Shown: positions 1-8,058 of the stretch, piece by piece
Layout of the letters: each line of letters begins with the position of its first letter
How positions within the stretch are numbered: position 1 is the stretch's first letter
Assembly (NCBI GenBank): GCA_964565335.1
Contig: CAZMEN010000029.1
Span: 1 to 31,090 of the forward strand
DNA: 31,090 nt
Source: Litorimonas sp964565335
GTDB taxonomy: Bacteria; Pseudomonadota; Alphaproteobacteria; Caulobacterales; Maricaulaceae
Reading direction: 5' to 3'
Translations under genes and position numbers: made by a program
Notes under the pieces: model-generated
Seen by the model: only the letters and a program-made list of their open reading frames with translations
Told to the model about the DNA's origin: nothing
Database searches by the model: none

Positions 1-78
1 GGCTAAACCTATCATTCCAGAGTATAAGGCTTTGGGTGTGGCAATCATTTTTTCAAACCCCTCAAGCGCAACGATCAT
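1..78 (-). CDS. Possible 5' end of a gene cut by the window edge
   Basis: Just downstream of the epimerase gene on the same strand, a frame runs open to the left edge. It has two in-frame ATGs, at 78-76 and 48-46. The second has the better ribosome-binding site: GAGGGG nine bases upstream. The visible peptide from the second start begins MIATPKALYSGMIGLA. The frame also stays open upstream of the first ATG, back into the end of the epimerase gene, so the true start is unsure. Too little is visible to assign a family. The position suggests it would be co-transcribed with the epimerase, perhaps as another sugar-related gene, but that is inference from context. Confidence 0.3.
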   Translation of the reverse strand, partial: MIVALEGFEKMIATPKALYSGMIGLA

Positions 79-109
79 TTCATCATTAAGGTACGCGGCG
101 GTAGGCTCC

Positions 110-1300
110 TTATTTGGCTCCAGCGGTTAACACATCCCAACACGCGCCCATTGTATGATAATCTGTTTTTCCATAAGGAGATTTCTGATTATGAACGGCA
201 GACCCGTCACGATTACGCACGCGGAACCATGCACCGTAGTGATGGTCAATCAAATACGTCCAACTCCACCGCCATATACGTTTATAATCTTCAAAATATT
301 TTTTATCCTCTGTGGCAAGAAATAAGCGCCAAGCGGCAGCAAAGCTCTCCGACTGCACCCAAAAATATTTCTCGCTCGCGCAATATTGGCCATCAGGCGC
401 AACGCCGTAAACGAGACCGCCAAATTCTTCGTCCCATCCCGTCTCCATCGCTTTATCAAAAAGCGATTGCGCTTTGGGTAACCATTTTTCATTTGGACGC
501 TCACCGTCGAGTATAAGTAATAGCTTCGCCCACTCCGTTTGATGTCCCGGCTGAAACCCCCAAGGCTTGAAGCGATCATTGGGGCGATCTATATTATAAT
601 CCATATCGACACGCCAATCTGTATCATAATGTTCCCAAATCTGTCCGTCGCTTTGGCTCGCCAGTTCAAAGGCAAACCGCTGCGCTAACTGTTCCGCGCG
701 ATCCAGAAAACTCGTCTCTTGAGTTGCTTGCCAAGCCGCCAAAAGCGCCTCGCACATATGCATGTTAGCGTTTTGACCGCGATAGGGTGATAGAGTTTTC
801 AGTGTCGCGTCCCGCTCATCGGCATATGCACCGCCGGCCTCATCCCAGAAATAGGTTTCCATAAAGTCGAATACGTCATTAATCGTTGTGAGGGCCGATT
901 GAATACCCGCCTGCAAACACGTCGCGGCGGCCAAAAGGACAAAAGCGTGCCCGTAAGCCATGACGCGGTGGTCTGTTACGACCCCATCTTCCAGAAGCCA
1001 CGCATAATAACCGCTCTCTTGCCTGTGACCCTTATTTAAATAATCGAGCCCCCACTTGGCCCACTCTAAATGCTTGGGATCACCATAAAAACGGTAAGCC
1101 GTAGCATAGTTTAGTACATAACGCGCCGACGCCACCAAATGACGGGCTTTGGGATCGTAGCAAGTACCGTCATCAAGGAAGCAACCGTAAAACCCGCCTT
1201 CTTCCGCAAAAACAATCGGATCATAGAAATCTAGCGTCGACTGGATGTGTTGATGTAAAAAATCTGCGGTTTCAAAACGAGGTTCAGATGTGACGCTCAT
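110..1300 (-). CDS. AGE-family N-acylglucosamine 2-epimerase / mannose isomerase-like protein
   Basis: This 396-residue protein is the usual length for the AGE family of (alpha/alpha)6-barrel sugar epimerases and aldose-ketose isomerases, which includes N-acylglucosamine 2-epimerase, mannose isomerase and sulfoquinovose isomerase. Visible family landmarks are NANMHM (177-182), PGHQTEW (251-257) and DYHTMGACW (380-388). The two conserved histidines of the last two blocks (H253, H382) correspond to the family's catalytic pair. There is no signal peptide, so it is cytoplasmic. The substrate cannot be read from sequence; a free hexose such as mannose is the best guess given the sugar-catabolic genes elsewhere in the window. 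The ATG lies 10 bases after the argF stop, so the two are probably one transcript. The sequence around its start is identical over 16 nt to that of edd. Confidence 0.85.
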   Translation of the reverse strand: MSVTSEPRFETADFLHQHIQSTLDFYDPIVFAEEGGFYGCFLDDGTCYDPKARHLVASARYVLNYATAYRFYGDPKHLEWAKWGLDYLNKGHRQESGYYAWLLEDGVVTDHRVMAYGHAFVLLAAATCLQAGIQSALTTINDVFDFMETYFWDEAGGAYADERDATLKTLSPYRGQNANMHMCEALLAAWQATQETSFLDRAEQLAQRFAFELASQSDGQIWEHYDTDWRVDMDYNIDRPNDRFKPWGFQPGHQTEWAKLLLILDGERPNEKWLPKAQSLFDKAMETGWDEEFGGLVYGVAPDGQYCASEKYFWVQSESFAAAWRLFLATEDKKYFEDYKRIWRWSWTYLIDHHYGAWFRVRNRDGSAVHNQKSPYGKTDYHTMGACWDVLTAGAK

Positions 1301-1310
1301 GCTCTAGCTC

Positions 1311-2237
1311 TCAGACACCAAAACACCATTTAATCACCGCCTTTTGCGCATGCATTCTGTTTTCCGCTTCGTCCCAAACAGCACTTTGCGGACCTTCTAA
1401 TACGGCGGCAGTCATTTCTTGGCCGCGATAGGCTGGAAGGCAATGTAAGAAAGTCGCATCAGGGGCGGCCGTAGCGAGGAGCGCCTTATCAATTTGATAA
1501 GGCGGAAACGCTGCCAAGCGCTCTTCTTTATCCGTATCGCCCATGGACACCCAGCAATCGGTTATAAGCGCATCGGAGCCTTTCGCGGCCTCCGCCGGAC
1601 TAAGGTTTGCGGTTATATTGGCGCCCTTGGCTTTGGCGGCCTCTAATGTTTGCCCTTTTACTCGATAACCTTCGGGACTGGAAATTCGTAAGGCATAGCC
1701 TAATTGCTCGGCTGCATTCACGAAACTGACCAAAACATTATTGCCATCACCAATCCAACTAAGCGTCATCTCGGACAATGGCTTGTTTGACCGTTCTTCG
1801 AGCGTCATCAAATCGGCCATAATTTGGCACGGGTGATTATAATCGGTTAGCCCGTTTATCACGGGCACTTTCGAATAAGTCGCTAACTCCGTAAGCGTAT
1901 CATGGCTATTGGCCCGAAGCATAATGCCGTCCACAAAACGCGAGAGCACGCGAACTGTATCGGCCGGACTTTCACCGCGCCCTAATTGCATATCTTGCGC
2001 TGTCGCCGTGATAGAGCTCCCGCCTAATTGACGCATTCCCATATCAAAAGAAAAACGAGTACGCGTCGAAGATTTTTCGAAAATCAAAGCCAAAGTATGA
2101 CCCGGCAATGCTGGGGCGGGGTCAGGCGCGCCCTTTGCCATGCCTTTACGCGCGGCTTTCATGGCATGCGCATCATCTAGAATCGCGCGCAAATCTGCTT
2201 TGGAAAGATCCGCAAGAGACAGGAAGTGTTTTATCAT
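1311..2237 (-). CDS. argF: Ornithine carbamoyltransferase
   Basis: Catalyses carbamoyl phosphate + ornithine to citrulline in cytoplasmic arginine biosynthesis. With the ATG at 2237 the protein has 308 residues, typical for anabolic OTCases. The carbamoyl-phosphate motif STRT is at 57-60, HPCQ at 135-138 and the ornithine-site HCLP at 265-268, all intact. The N terminus MIKHFLSLADLS matches the family start. A TTG four codons upstream (2249) extends the frame but would add an atypical N terminus. The ATG has a GAGAA stretch a few bases upstream. The gene follows argD on the same strand after a spacer of almost 300 bp, a pairing common in alphaproteobacteria, and is followed 10 bp later by the AGE-family gene. 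Confidence 0.95.
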   Translation of the reverse strand: MIKHFLSLADLSKADLRAILDDAHAMKAARKGMAKGAPDPAPALPGHTLALIFEKSSTRTRFSFDMGMRQLGGSSITATAQDMQLGRGESPADTVRVLSRFVDGIMLRANSHDTLTELATYSKVPVINGLTDYNHPCQIMADLMTLEERSNKPLSEMTLSWIGDGNNVLVSFVNAAEQLGYALRISSPEGYRVKGQTLEAAKAKGANITANLSPAEAAKGSDALITDCWVSMGDTDKEERLAAFPPYQIDKALLATAAPDATFLHCLPAYRGQEMTAAVLEGPQSAVWDEAENRMHAQKAVIKWCFGV

Positions 2238-2532
2238 GATGGTTCTCAATACCCAAAATACACACTTACCGATGTTTCGGACTCTTGAAAACAGAAATTT
2301 CCGCCCAAAAAAATATTCACTCTTTTAGAACTTTCACTGTCCTTTGCAGAATTACAGGAGCGCTCTGTCATTATGCAAAAATCCTCTCAAAAACGGCAGA
2401 GGTATTTACCCTTTCAGCGACAAGACAATTGCGGCTTTTCAAAAGTAAGGGATTGCCGTGCTTAAGCTTACGGCTCACCCGCTCAAGATACGATTACAAG
2501 ACTCAGACTTCACGACTGTTGCGTTTTCAGGT

Positions 2533-3738
2533 TCATACAGGGACGTAATCGTCCATTCCTTGCGCCTCTTTGAAACACTCTCGCAAAACCCCAACGGCCT
2601 CTCGAACATGCTCTTCAGTGATGATAAGCGGAGGCGCTAGGCGAAGGACGTTATCCCCTGCACTGCCCCCGAGCATGCCCTTTTTCAGCATAAGCGCGCG
2701 TACTTCGACAGCAGGTTTTTTAAGCTGCATACCACAAAGAAGCCCCTTACCACGCAGCTCTGTCACAACGTCAGGGAATTCATCTTTCAAACTCTCAAAT
2801 TGTTGTTTGAGGAAATTTGAAACGCGCACGACCTGATCCAAAAACTCAGGTTTAGAAATCTCATCCCAGACCGCATTACCCACTGCGCAGGCCAGCGGAT
2901 TGCCGCCATAGGTCGAACCATGCGTTCCGGGGACCATACAGGCCGCAACGTCTTCGCGGGCGATACAAGCCCCAAGAGGGAAACCGCCGCCGACCCCTTT
3001 CGCCACAGCCATAATATCAGGCTCGGCATTGCTCGCCCATTGATGCGCAAAAAGCTTACCCGTCCGCGAGGCCCCGCATTGCACTTCATCATAAATCAGC
3101 AAGATGCCATGCTCATCGCACATTGCGCGCAGACCGTTTAGGCATTCTGTTGGCAGCGGACGCAGTCCGCCCTCTCCTTGCACAGGTTCAACCAAGATAG
3201 CCGCCGTCGTCGGACCGATAGCGTCTTTAAGAGCATCATGATCGCCAAATGGTAAATTTATAAAGCCCGGCAATTGCGGGCCGAACCCTTTGACATATTT
3301 CGGGTTACCCGCCGCATTAATTGTTGCGAAGGTCCGTCCGTGAAACGCCCCTTGGAAACCGATAATATCATAACGGTCTACATCGCCTTTATCATAATGA
3401 TAGCGCCGCGCGGTTTTCATCGCGCATTCTAGAGCCTCAGCCCCTGAATTTGTGAAAAAGACTTTGCCCGCAAATGGAAGCGCATCACAATATTTCTTGG
3501 CCAGTTTTTTCGCTTCGGTCAGTTGGAACATGCCCGATACATGCCAAACTTTGTCGGCCTGTTCTTTGAGAGCTTCTTTCGGAACGGGGTGATTATGCCC
3601 TAAGCAATTGACGGAAATACCCGCAATAAAGTCGAGATATTTGTCGCCGTTTTCAGTGTAAAGATAGGCGCCCTCACCGCGCACGAACTCGTATGCCGGC
3701 GGCTTGTAAGTGTTATAAAGATGATCCCCATCGGCCAT
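2533..3738 (-). CDS. argD: Acetylornithine/succinyldiaminopimelate aminotransferase
   Basis: A 401-residue class III PLP-dependent aminotransferase. It converts N-acetylglutamate semialdehyde to N-acetylornithine in arginine synthesis, and family members often also serve lysine synthesis as DapC. NSGAEA (97-102) is the cofactor phosphate region. DEVQCG (217-222) holds the Asp that contacts the PLP ring nitrogen. AVAKGVGGG (244-252) contains the Schiff-base lysine K247. The ATG has an AAAGG ribosome-binding site. The gene lies 16 bp downstream of the ABC-2 permease and upstream of argF on the same strand. The argD identification rests on family motifs, length and the argF neighbour; related ornithine or GABA aminotransferases are less likely. 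Confidence 0.93.
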   Translation of the reverse strand: MADGDHLYNTYKPPAYEFVRGEGAYLYTENGDKYLDFIAGISVNCLGHNHPVPKEALKEQADKVWHVSGMFQLTEAKKLAKKYCDALPFAGKVFFTNSGAEALECAMKTARRYHYDKGDVDRYDIIGFQGAFHGRTFATINAAGNPKYVKGFGPQLPGFINLPFGDHDALKDAIGPTTAAILVEPVQGEGGLRPLPTECLNGLRAMCDEHGILLIYDEVQCGASRTGKLFAHQWASNAEPDIMAVAKGVGGGFPLGACIAREDVAACMVPGTHGSTYGGNPLACAVGNAVWDEISKPEFLDQVVRVSNFLKQQFESLKDEFPDVVTELRGKGLLCGMQLKKPAVEVRALMLKKGMLGGSAGDNVLRLAPPLIITEEHVREAVGVLRECFKEAQGMDDYVPV

Positions 3739-3754
3739 GGTTTTGCCTTTTAGG

Positions 3755-4573
3755 TTATGATTTGATTCGCCAGCCTGCGCGAAGCACCAGCAAGACGATT
3801 ATAAAAAGGGTGATATTCAGAACGCTGATAAATACAACCCCTATCATAATATTACTGTCAGCCTCACCCAAGAATCCATAGCGAAACCCATCAATCAAAT
3901 AGAAAAGCGGATTAAACATTATCAGCTTTTGAAAGGCTTCGGGAAGGACATCTATCCGGTAAAATGTGCCTGACAGGAATGAGAGCGGCAGGATAATGAA
4001 TTGATTGACAACCGCTAATTGATCAAACTTCTCCGCCCACATACCAGATAATACGCCCACCATTCCGAGCATGAAGGCGGCGGAGATGCCGAAAAAGAAA
4101 ACTGCCCAAATATGGCTAGGGATAAGCGGGGCAAAAAAAGAGAGAGCGATACCCGTTGCTATCGCTACGACAATCCCACGCGTCGCCGCGCCGCCAATCC
4201 AGCCAATTGCCAATTCATAATAAGCCAAGGGCGTCATCAATAGATCTCCCATGCTCCCCATAATTTTGCCCTGCATCACAGAAGATGAGCTGTTGGCAGA
4301 CGCGTTATTCAGGATGCCCAACATAATAAGGCCGGGCGCAAGAAAAGCGATGAAAGCGTCAGGGTCATCGCGCAGGGCTGCAAAAGCCAAGACGAACACC
4401 GTCATATAGAGGAGATTTGAAATAATCGGGGCGAGTAAGGTCTGCGGGAAAATCCGCATAAAGCGCAAACACTCTTTCTTATAAAGGGTCCAAAGCCCCA
4501 TTGTATTTATGAACCCGAACTTACGCGCATAGGGCGCGGGAGAATCAGAAGAAAGCGAAGACATATCAGACAT
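3755..4573 (-). CDS. ABC-2 type transporter permease
   Basis: A 272-residue integral membrane protein with six predicted hydrophobic segments, at about 46-66, 75-95, 117-143, 149-172, 182-202 and 242-266. It resembles ABC-2 permeases of the drug/polysaccharide export type (YadH/NodJ-like), including a loop with FNPLFYLIDGFRYG before the last helix. Such a permease normally dimerises and pairs with a separate ATPase. No ATPase gene lies next to it here, so the partner must be elsewhere. An alternative start is the ATG at codon 4. The gene is 16 bp upstream of argD on the same strand, so the two are probably co-transcribed despite unrelated roles. The substrate is unknown. Confidence 0.85.
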   Translation of the reverse strand: MSDMSSLSSDSPAPYARKFGFINTMGLWTLYKKECLRFMRIFPQTLLAPIISNLLYMTVFVLAFAALRDDPDAFIAFLAPGLIMLGILNNASANSSSSVMQGKIMGSMGDLLMTPLAYYELAIGWIGGAATRGIVVAIATGIALSFFAPLIPSHIWAVFFFGISAAFMLGMVGVLSGMWAEKFDQLAVVNQFIILPLSFLSGTFYRIDVLPEAFQKLIMFNPLFYLIDGFRYGFLGEADSNIMIGVVFISVLNITLFIIVLLVLRAGWRIKS

Positions 4574-4736
4574 AATTTGCGTTTAAGCGGGAATAGAGTC
4601 TGGGGCAAACGGGAATTTGGGTTTCGTAATGCTAATACCCGAAACGGAATTTATTCTATTGCAGGTTAAGTGAATTCCGCCAACACGGTCTCAAGGCAGT
4701 TTATTTTAGGACGAGTGAATACAGCTAAACACGGTC

Positions 4737-5108
4737 TTATTTGAAAAGGTCAATGACAGTTTTTAGAGCGTCCGTGCTCAGTGGTTTCGTAAAATAATCG
4801 ACAACAGAATTATAGGCCTTGGACTTCGTTTTGTCTCTCTCCTGTTCAGAAGAGGTCAGCATAATGACAATCTTGGAACGAGTATCCCACTTGCTATACT
4901 CTGCCAAAAATTCGTGACCATTCATACGCGGCATGTTGATATCCAAAAAAATCACATCCGGCTGTTCGGCCAGGTCTTTGAGTTTCTCAAGCGCTTCTTG
5001 GCCGTCATAGGTTTGGTAAATCGTGATAGCGGGATCAAATTCCTCAATCACGTCCCTCGCGAGATACTGATCGGGCTCACTATCATCAACAATCATAACA
5101 GATTTCAT
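4737..5108 (-). CDS. Stand-alone response regulator receiver protein
   Basis: A single receiver domain of 123 residues with no output domain (CheY-like or Rcp-like). The acidic pair D8/D9, phosphoacceptor D56 (in FLDINMP), T85 (in MLTSS) and K108 (in FTKP) form the complete phosphorylation site. The ATG at 5108 is preferred over a TTG four codons upstream, because the protein then begins MKSVMIVDDSE, the normal receiver start. It lies 71 bp downstream of the CHASE histidine kinase on the same strand, which is therefore its likely phosphodonor. With no DNA-binding or enzymatic domain, output must go through protein-protein contact or onward phosphotransfer. Confidence 0.92.
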   Translation of the reverse strand: MKSVMIVDDSEPDQYLARDVIEEFDPAITIYQTYDGQEALEKLKDLAEQPDVIFLDINMPRMNGHEFLAEYSKWDTRSKIVIMLTSSEQERDKTKSKAYNSVVDYFTKPLSTDALKTVIDLFK

Positions 5109-5179
5109 AATTGAGCCCAATGCTTATAAATTTTTACTTCAAAATATTCCTGCCAATCGTAATAAATGGTCAGAAATGC

Positions 5180-7894
5180 TTAATGCGACAACGGAATAGA
5201 CACTTTAAAAATCGAACCCGCTCCGGAGTCTTCAAATGTTATCTCTCCGCCTAAGATATTGACACTCTTTTTCATCATATACAAGCCGAGGCCAGAGCCA
5301 AACGCTGTTCGAGGGTGGAACCGTTTGAACATCTTAAACAAGTGTTGTTGCTGATCGTCTGGAACACCCAAGCCATTATCTTCGACCTGCAAAACAAAGG
5401 TCTCGTTCAGTTTAATCGTCGAAATTTTAACCCAAGATTTTTCCTTGTCTAAATCCTGATACTTAACGGCGTTTGATAAGAGGTTTTCGAGAATCAGAAT
5501 AATACGGTTCTTCTTAAGTGTCAGTTCTTCATCAAACTTTAGATCTTGCTGAATCTCAATACGGTCAAAGTGATCCATATAGCGTATTTTATCTATCGCG
5601 CCTTGGATGAGAGATGCAAACTGTACAGCCTCTTCCTCTTCTTCCTCGTTTTTCGTTTGGGTCAGCACAAGAATATCTCTGACCAACACTTCTAACGTCT
5701 GAAGAGATTTTTGCGTCATATTGAGGCTGGTAAGAGCCTTTTCCTTGTTATCACTTTGCATTGCTCTTTCTGCAATTCCCAACAAGCCAATAGACGAAAC
5801 AAGCGGGGAGCGCAGGTCATGTGACGTACGATAAGCGAACTCCTCCAGCTCAGCATTAGCTTGCTTAATCTCTTCCTCTGCAGCCTTTCGCTCTGCAATA
5901 TCCCGGAAGACAATAACGGCGCCGGAAATCTTCTGGTTATCGTCTTTTATCGGCTCGCTTGAATATTCGATGGGGAATGACCGGCCATCCTTATGCCAAA
6001 ACACCTCAGTGTCTTTTAGATGAGTAGTGCCGTCTGTGATGGACGCATAAAATCTTCCATCCTCTTTCGCGTGGCGGGTTCCGTCTGCATGAGAATGTTG
6101 GATTAATTGATGCAGCGGCGCCTCTTGTAACTCCTCTAGACTATAGCCTAAAAGCTGCCGTGCGGCTTTATTCGCAAAAACAGTTCGTCCGTCCAAACCA
6201 AGGCCGATAATGCCTTCGCCGGCATTATTAAAAACGAGCTTTAACCTGTTCTCACTTTCAACCAATTTATGCGTCTGTTTTTCAACTTCTTGAGCGATGA
6301 TTTCTTTGCTGCGTAGAAACCTGCGAAGAGTCAAATAAAGCAGGGTAGCCAAAAGCAAACCGAAAATTAAAGCAATAAAAGATAGATTCTGTCTGGTAGG
6401 CGGGGTAAATTCATCCGTTGTTCGCCAGTTAATAGTCCAATCCTGCTCAGCAAGGCTTACACTTGTCTGTTTGCTAAATCGACTAAGCGGCAAAGTTTCA
6501 GGAAAAGAACTGTAAATTAGAGTCTCAGGAGATACCTCTTCGCCATCATAAACGTCGAAACTTATCTGCCCTTCGGCGACTTCGCTGAGGCCGTCCATAA
6601 AATTCGAAGCAATGAAGGGGGCATATACCCAGCCTCTCAATTGACTTCGCCGCTCTCCCTGTGTGTCGGGTATATCATTTGTAAAATAAACAGGAACCAA
6701 CAATAAAAACCCCGGGGTCTGTTGTCCGTCTTGTACCAATACGATTTTGCGTGTCAGTTCAGGAACGCCCTTATCACGCGAAGTTTCAGCTGCAGTCCGC
6801 CTGTTCTTCTCAAACCCTATATCAAGCCCGAGCGCCTTGGCATTGAAATCTTCAGGTTCGATAAACTTAATAATAAATTTATCCTCAAAATCCGTGTCCG
6901 GATAAGCATTAAATGTCGGAGCCGCGTCCTCTCTCACTGTTTGCAAAAAACTAGAAAGCGCTTCTTCTTGGACCGGTTTTACAAATCCGAGCCCGGCAAT
7001 TCCCGGAAGTGTTTCCTCAATATTTAAAGCATTGACATAGGCATTCCATTCCGCCCGCGAAACTTTTTCGGACGCATGGAACAAACCGACCCCACCCAGA
7101 AGACTTTGTTGATAAAGGCCATATCGTTCAAGTAGATGATGTTCAGTATCAGAAACCAATCCATTGAAATAATCCATATTGCGAATTTGACTGGATTCAC
7201 GAATGCCGTAAGAAAAAAACAGACTTAATATGAGGACCACAGCGGACAATGTGGTGGGCATGGTTTGCCATAAATCCTTTGACGTTTTGTCGGGCCCAGA
7301 GGGAACCAAAGCCAGTAAACCTGCGGCTAAAACCAGAAAGCTTAAAGCTGTATGCAAGGCCATTCTTGTCAGGTTACCCCAACCATATAGTCCAGAGATA
7401 TTTGATAAGTAGCCGACTAAAGCCAATACAGATAAAACGATGACAGAAGTTGCGAGGCTAATTTGAATTCTACTGTCGCGATGTCCGACGGATAGAACCA
7501 GACCCAGAAGCGTAAAACAAAGCGCTGTACTGGGCGCCATTCGTCCAGGATGAGTCGTTTTGACATTAACGTATGCCTCCATGAAAAATTCATCGAGACC
7601 GAAATTCACGCCTAAAATATATTCTAAAAGCGTCAACCCGCCTAATAAGGAACACGCGCCGCCTAGAATGCTGCTGGTCAGAACAAACCGAAAGGTCAAT
7701 GCAACTAACCCCAGCCCCAATAACAAAAGACCAATAGCCGTATTATATTGCATTGGCGCGAAATGGGGGAGGACTTGTATTAAACCTTCATTACGCGTGT
7801 ACCACCCGAATAAAACAGTCATGGCGACACAGGCCGTAGCCAAACCACATAAACGGGGAAAAATCACTGACCTGTTGGCTTGAGTCTTTATCAT
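5180..7894 (-). CDS. Membrane sensor histidine kinase with CHASE and PAS domains
   Basis: A 904-residue hybrid-free sensor kinase. From the N terminus: six to seven hydrophobic segments (about residues 15-230) of unassigned membrane-sensor type, then a periplasmic CHASE domain (about 250-490, flanked by membrane helices near 215-230 and 504-523). A PAS domain follows (about 545-670), with the RDIAERK exit motif. The HisKA helix has the phospho-acceptor H692 in the sequence RTSHDLRSPL. The HATPase_c domain has its N box near 801-815 (LENLLSNAVKYQD), DNGLGVPDD (839-847) and GSGLGLYMMKK (866-876). The ATG at 7894 is chosen; a TTG 20 codons upstream is possible. CHASE domains bind small extracellular ligands, but the ligand is unknown. 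An acidic run of six glutamates sits just after the dimerisation helices. The receiver gene downstream is the likely partner. Confidence 0.92.
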   Translation of the reverse strand: MIKTQANRSVIFPRLCGLATACVAMTVLFGWYTRNEGLIQVLPHFAPMQYNTAIGLLLLGLGLVALTFRFVLTSSILGGACSLLGGLTLLEYILGVNFGLDEFFMEAYVNVKTTHPGRMAPSTALCFTLLGLVLSVGHRDSRIQISLATSVIVLSVLALVGYLSNISGLYGWGNLTRMALHTALSFLVLAAGLLALVPSGPDKTSKDLWQTMPTTLSAVVLILSLFFSYGIRESSQIRNMDYFNGLVSDTEHHLLERYGLYQQSLLGGVGLFHASEKVSRAEWNAYVNALNIEETLPGIAGLGFVKPVQEEALSSFLQTVREDAAPTFNAYPDTDFEDKFIIKFIEPEDFNAKALGLDIGFEKNRRTAAETSRDKGVPELTRKIVLVQDGQQTPGFLLLVPVYFTNDIPDTQGERRSQLRGWVYAPFIASNFMDGLSEVAEGQISFDVYDGEEVSPETLIYSSFPETLPLSRFSKQTSVSLAEQDWTINWRTTDEFTPPTRQNLSFIALIFGLLLATLLYLTLRRFLRSKEIIAQEVEKQTHKLVESENRLKLVFNNAGEGIIGLGLDGRTVFANKAARQLLGYSLEELQEAPLHQLIQHSHADGTRHAKEDGRFYASITDGTTHLKDTEVFWHKDGRSFPIEYSSEPIKDDNQKISGAVIVFRDIAERKAAEEEIKQANAELEEFAYRTSHDLRSPLVSSIGLLGIAERAMQSDNKEKALTSLNMTQKSLQTLEVLVRDILVLTQTKNEEEEEEAVQFASLIQGAIDKIRYMDHFDRIEIQQDLKFDEELTLKKNRIILILENLLSNAVKYQDLDKEKSWVKISTIKLNETFVLQVEDNGLGVPDDQQQHLFKMFKRFHPRTAFGSGLGLYMMKKSVNILGGEITFEDSGAGSIFKVSIPLSH

Positions 7895-8058
7895 CAAATC
7901 AATCTGTAACGATATTGGCGCAACAAGGATACCAGTATTTATGTTGCACAACAATATATTGGCGGCATATCGAACATATGCCTAACTATGAATAGCCGCA
8001 TTTCATATCCACCGCAGTTAGACCTTGCCTTTCAGACACAACGGCTTAATGCGCCCGC

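Noticed and set aside
2383..2402. Hairpin CCTCT/AGAGG between argD and argF as an attenuator or terminator
   Set aside because: Only five base pairs with a 10-nt loop. A short T run follows on the minus strand, but it is too weak to call. No arginine-repressor-like box was recognised in 2250-2532.
4621..4645. GTTTCG/CGAAAC inverted repeat after the receiver gene
   Set aside because: A six-bp stem with a 13-nt loop and no T run; nearby AACACGGTCT occurs twice (4682, 4728) but without a pattern that suggests function.
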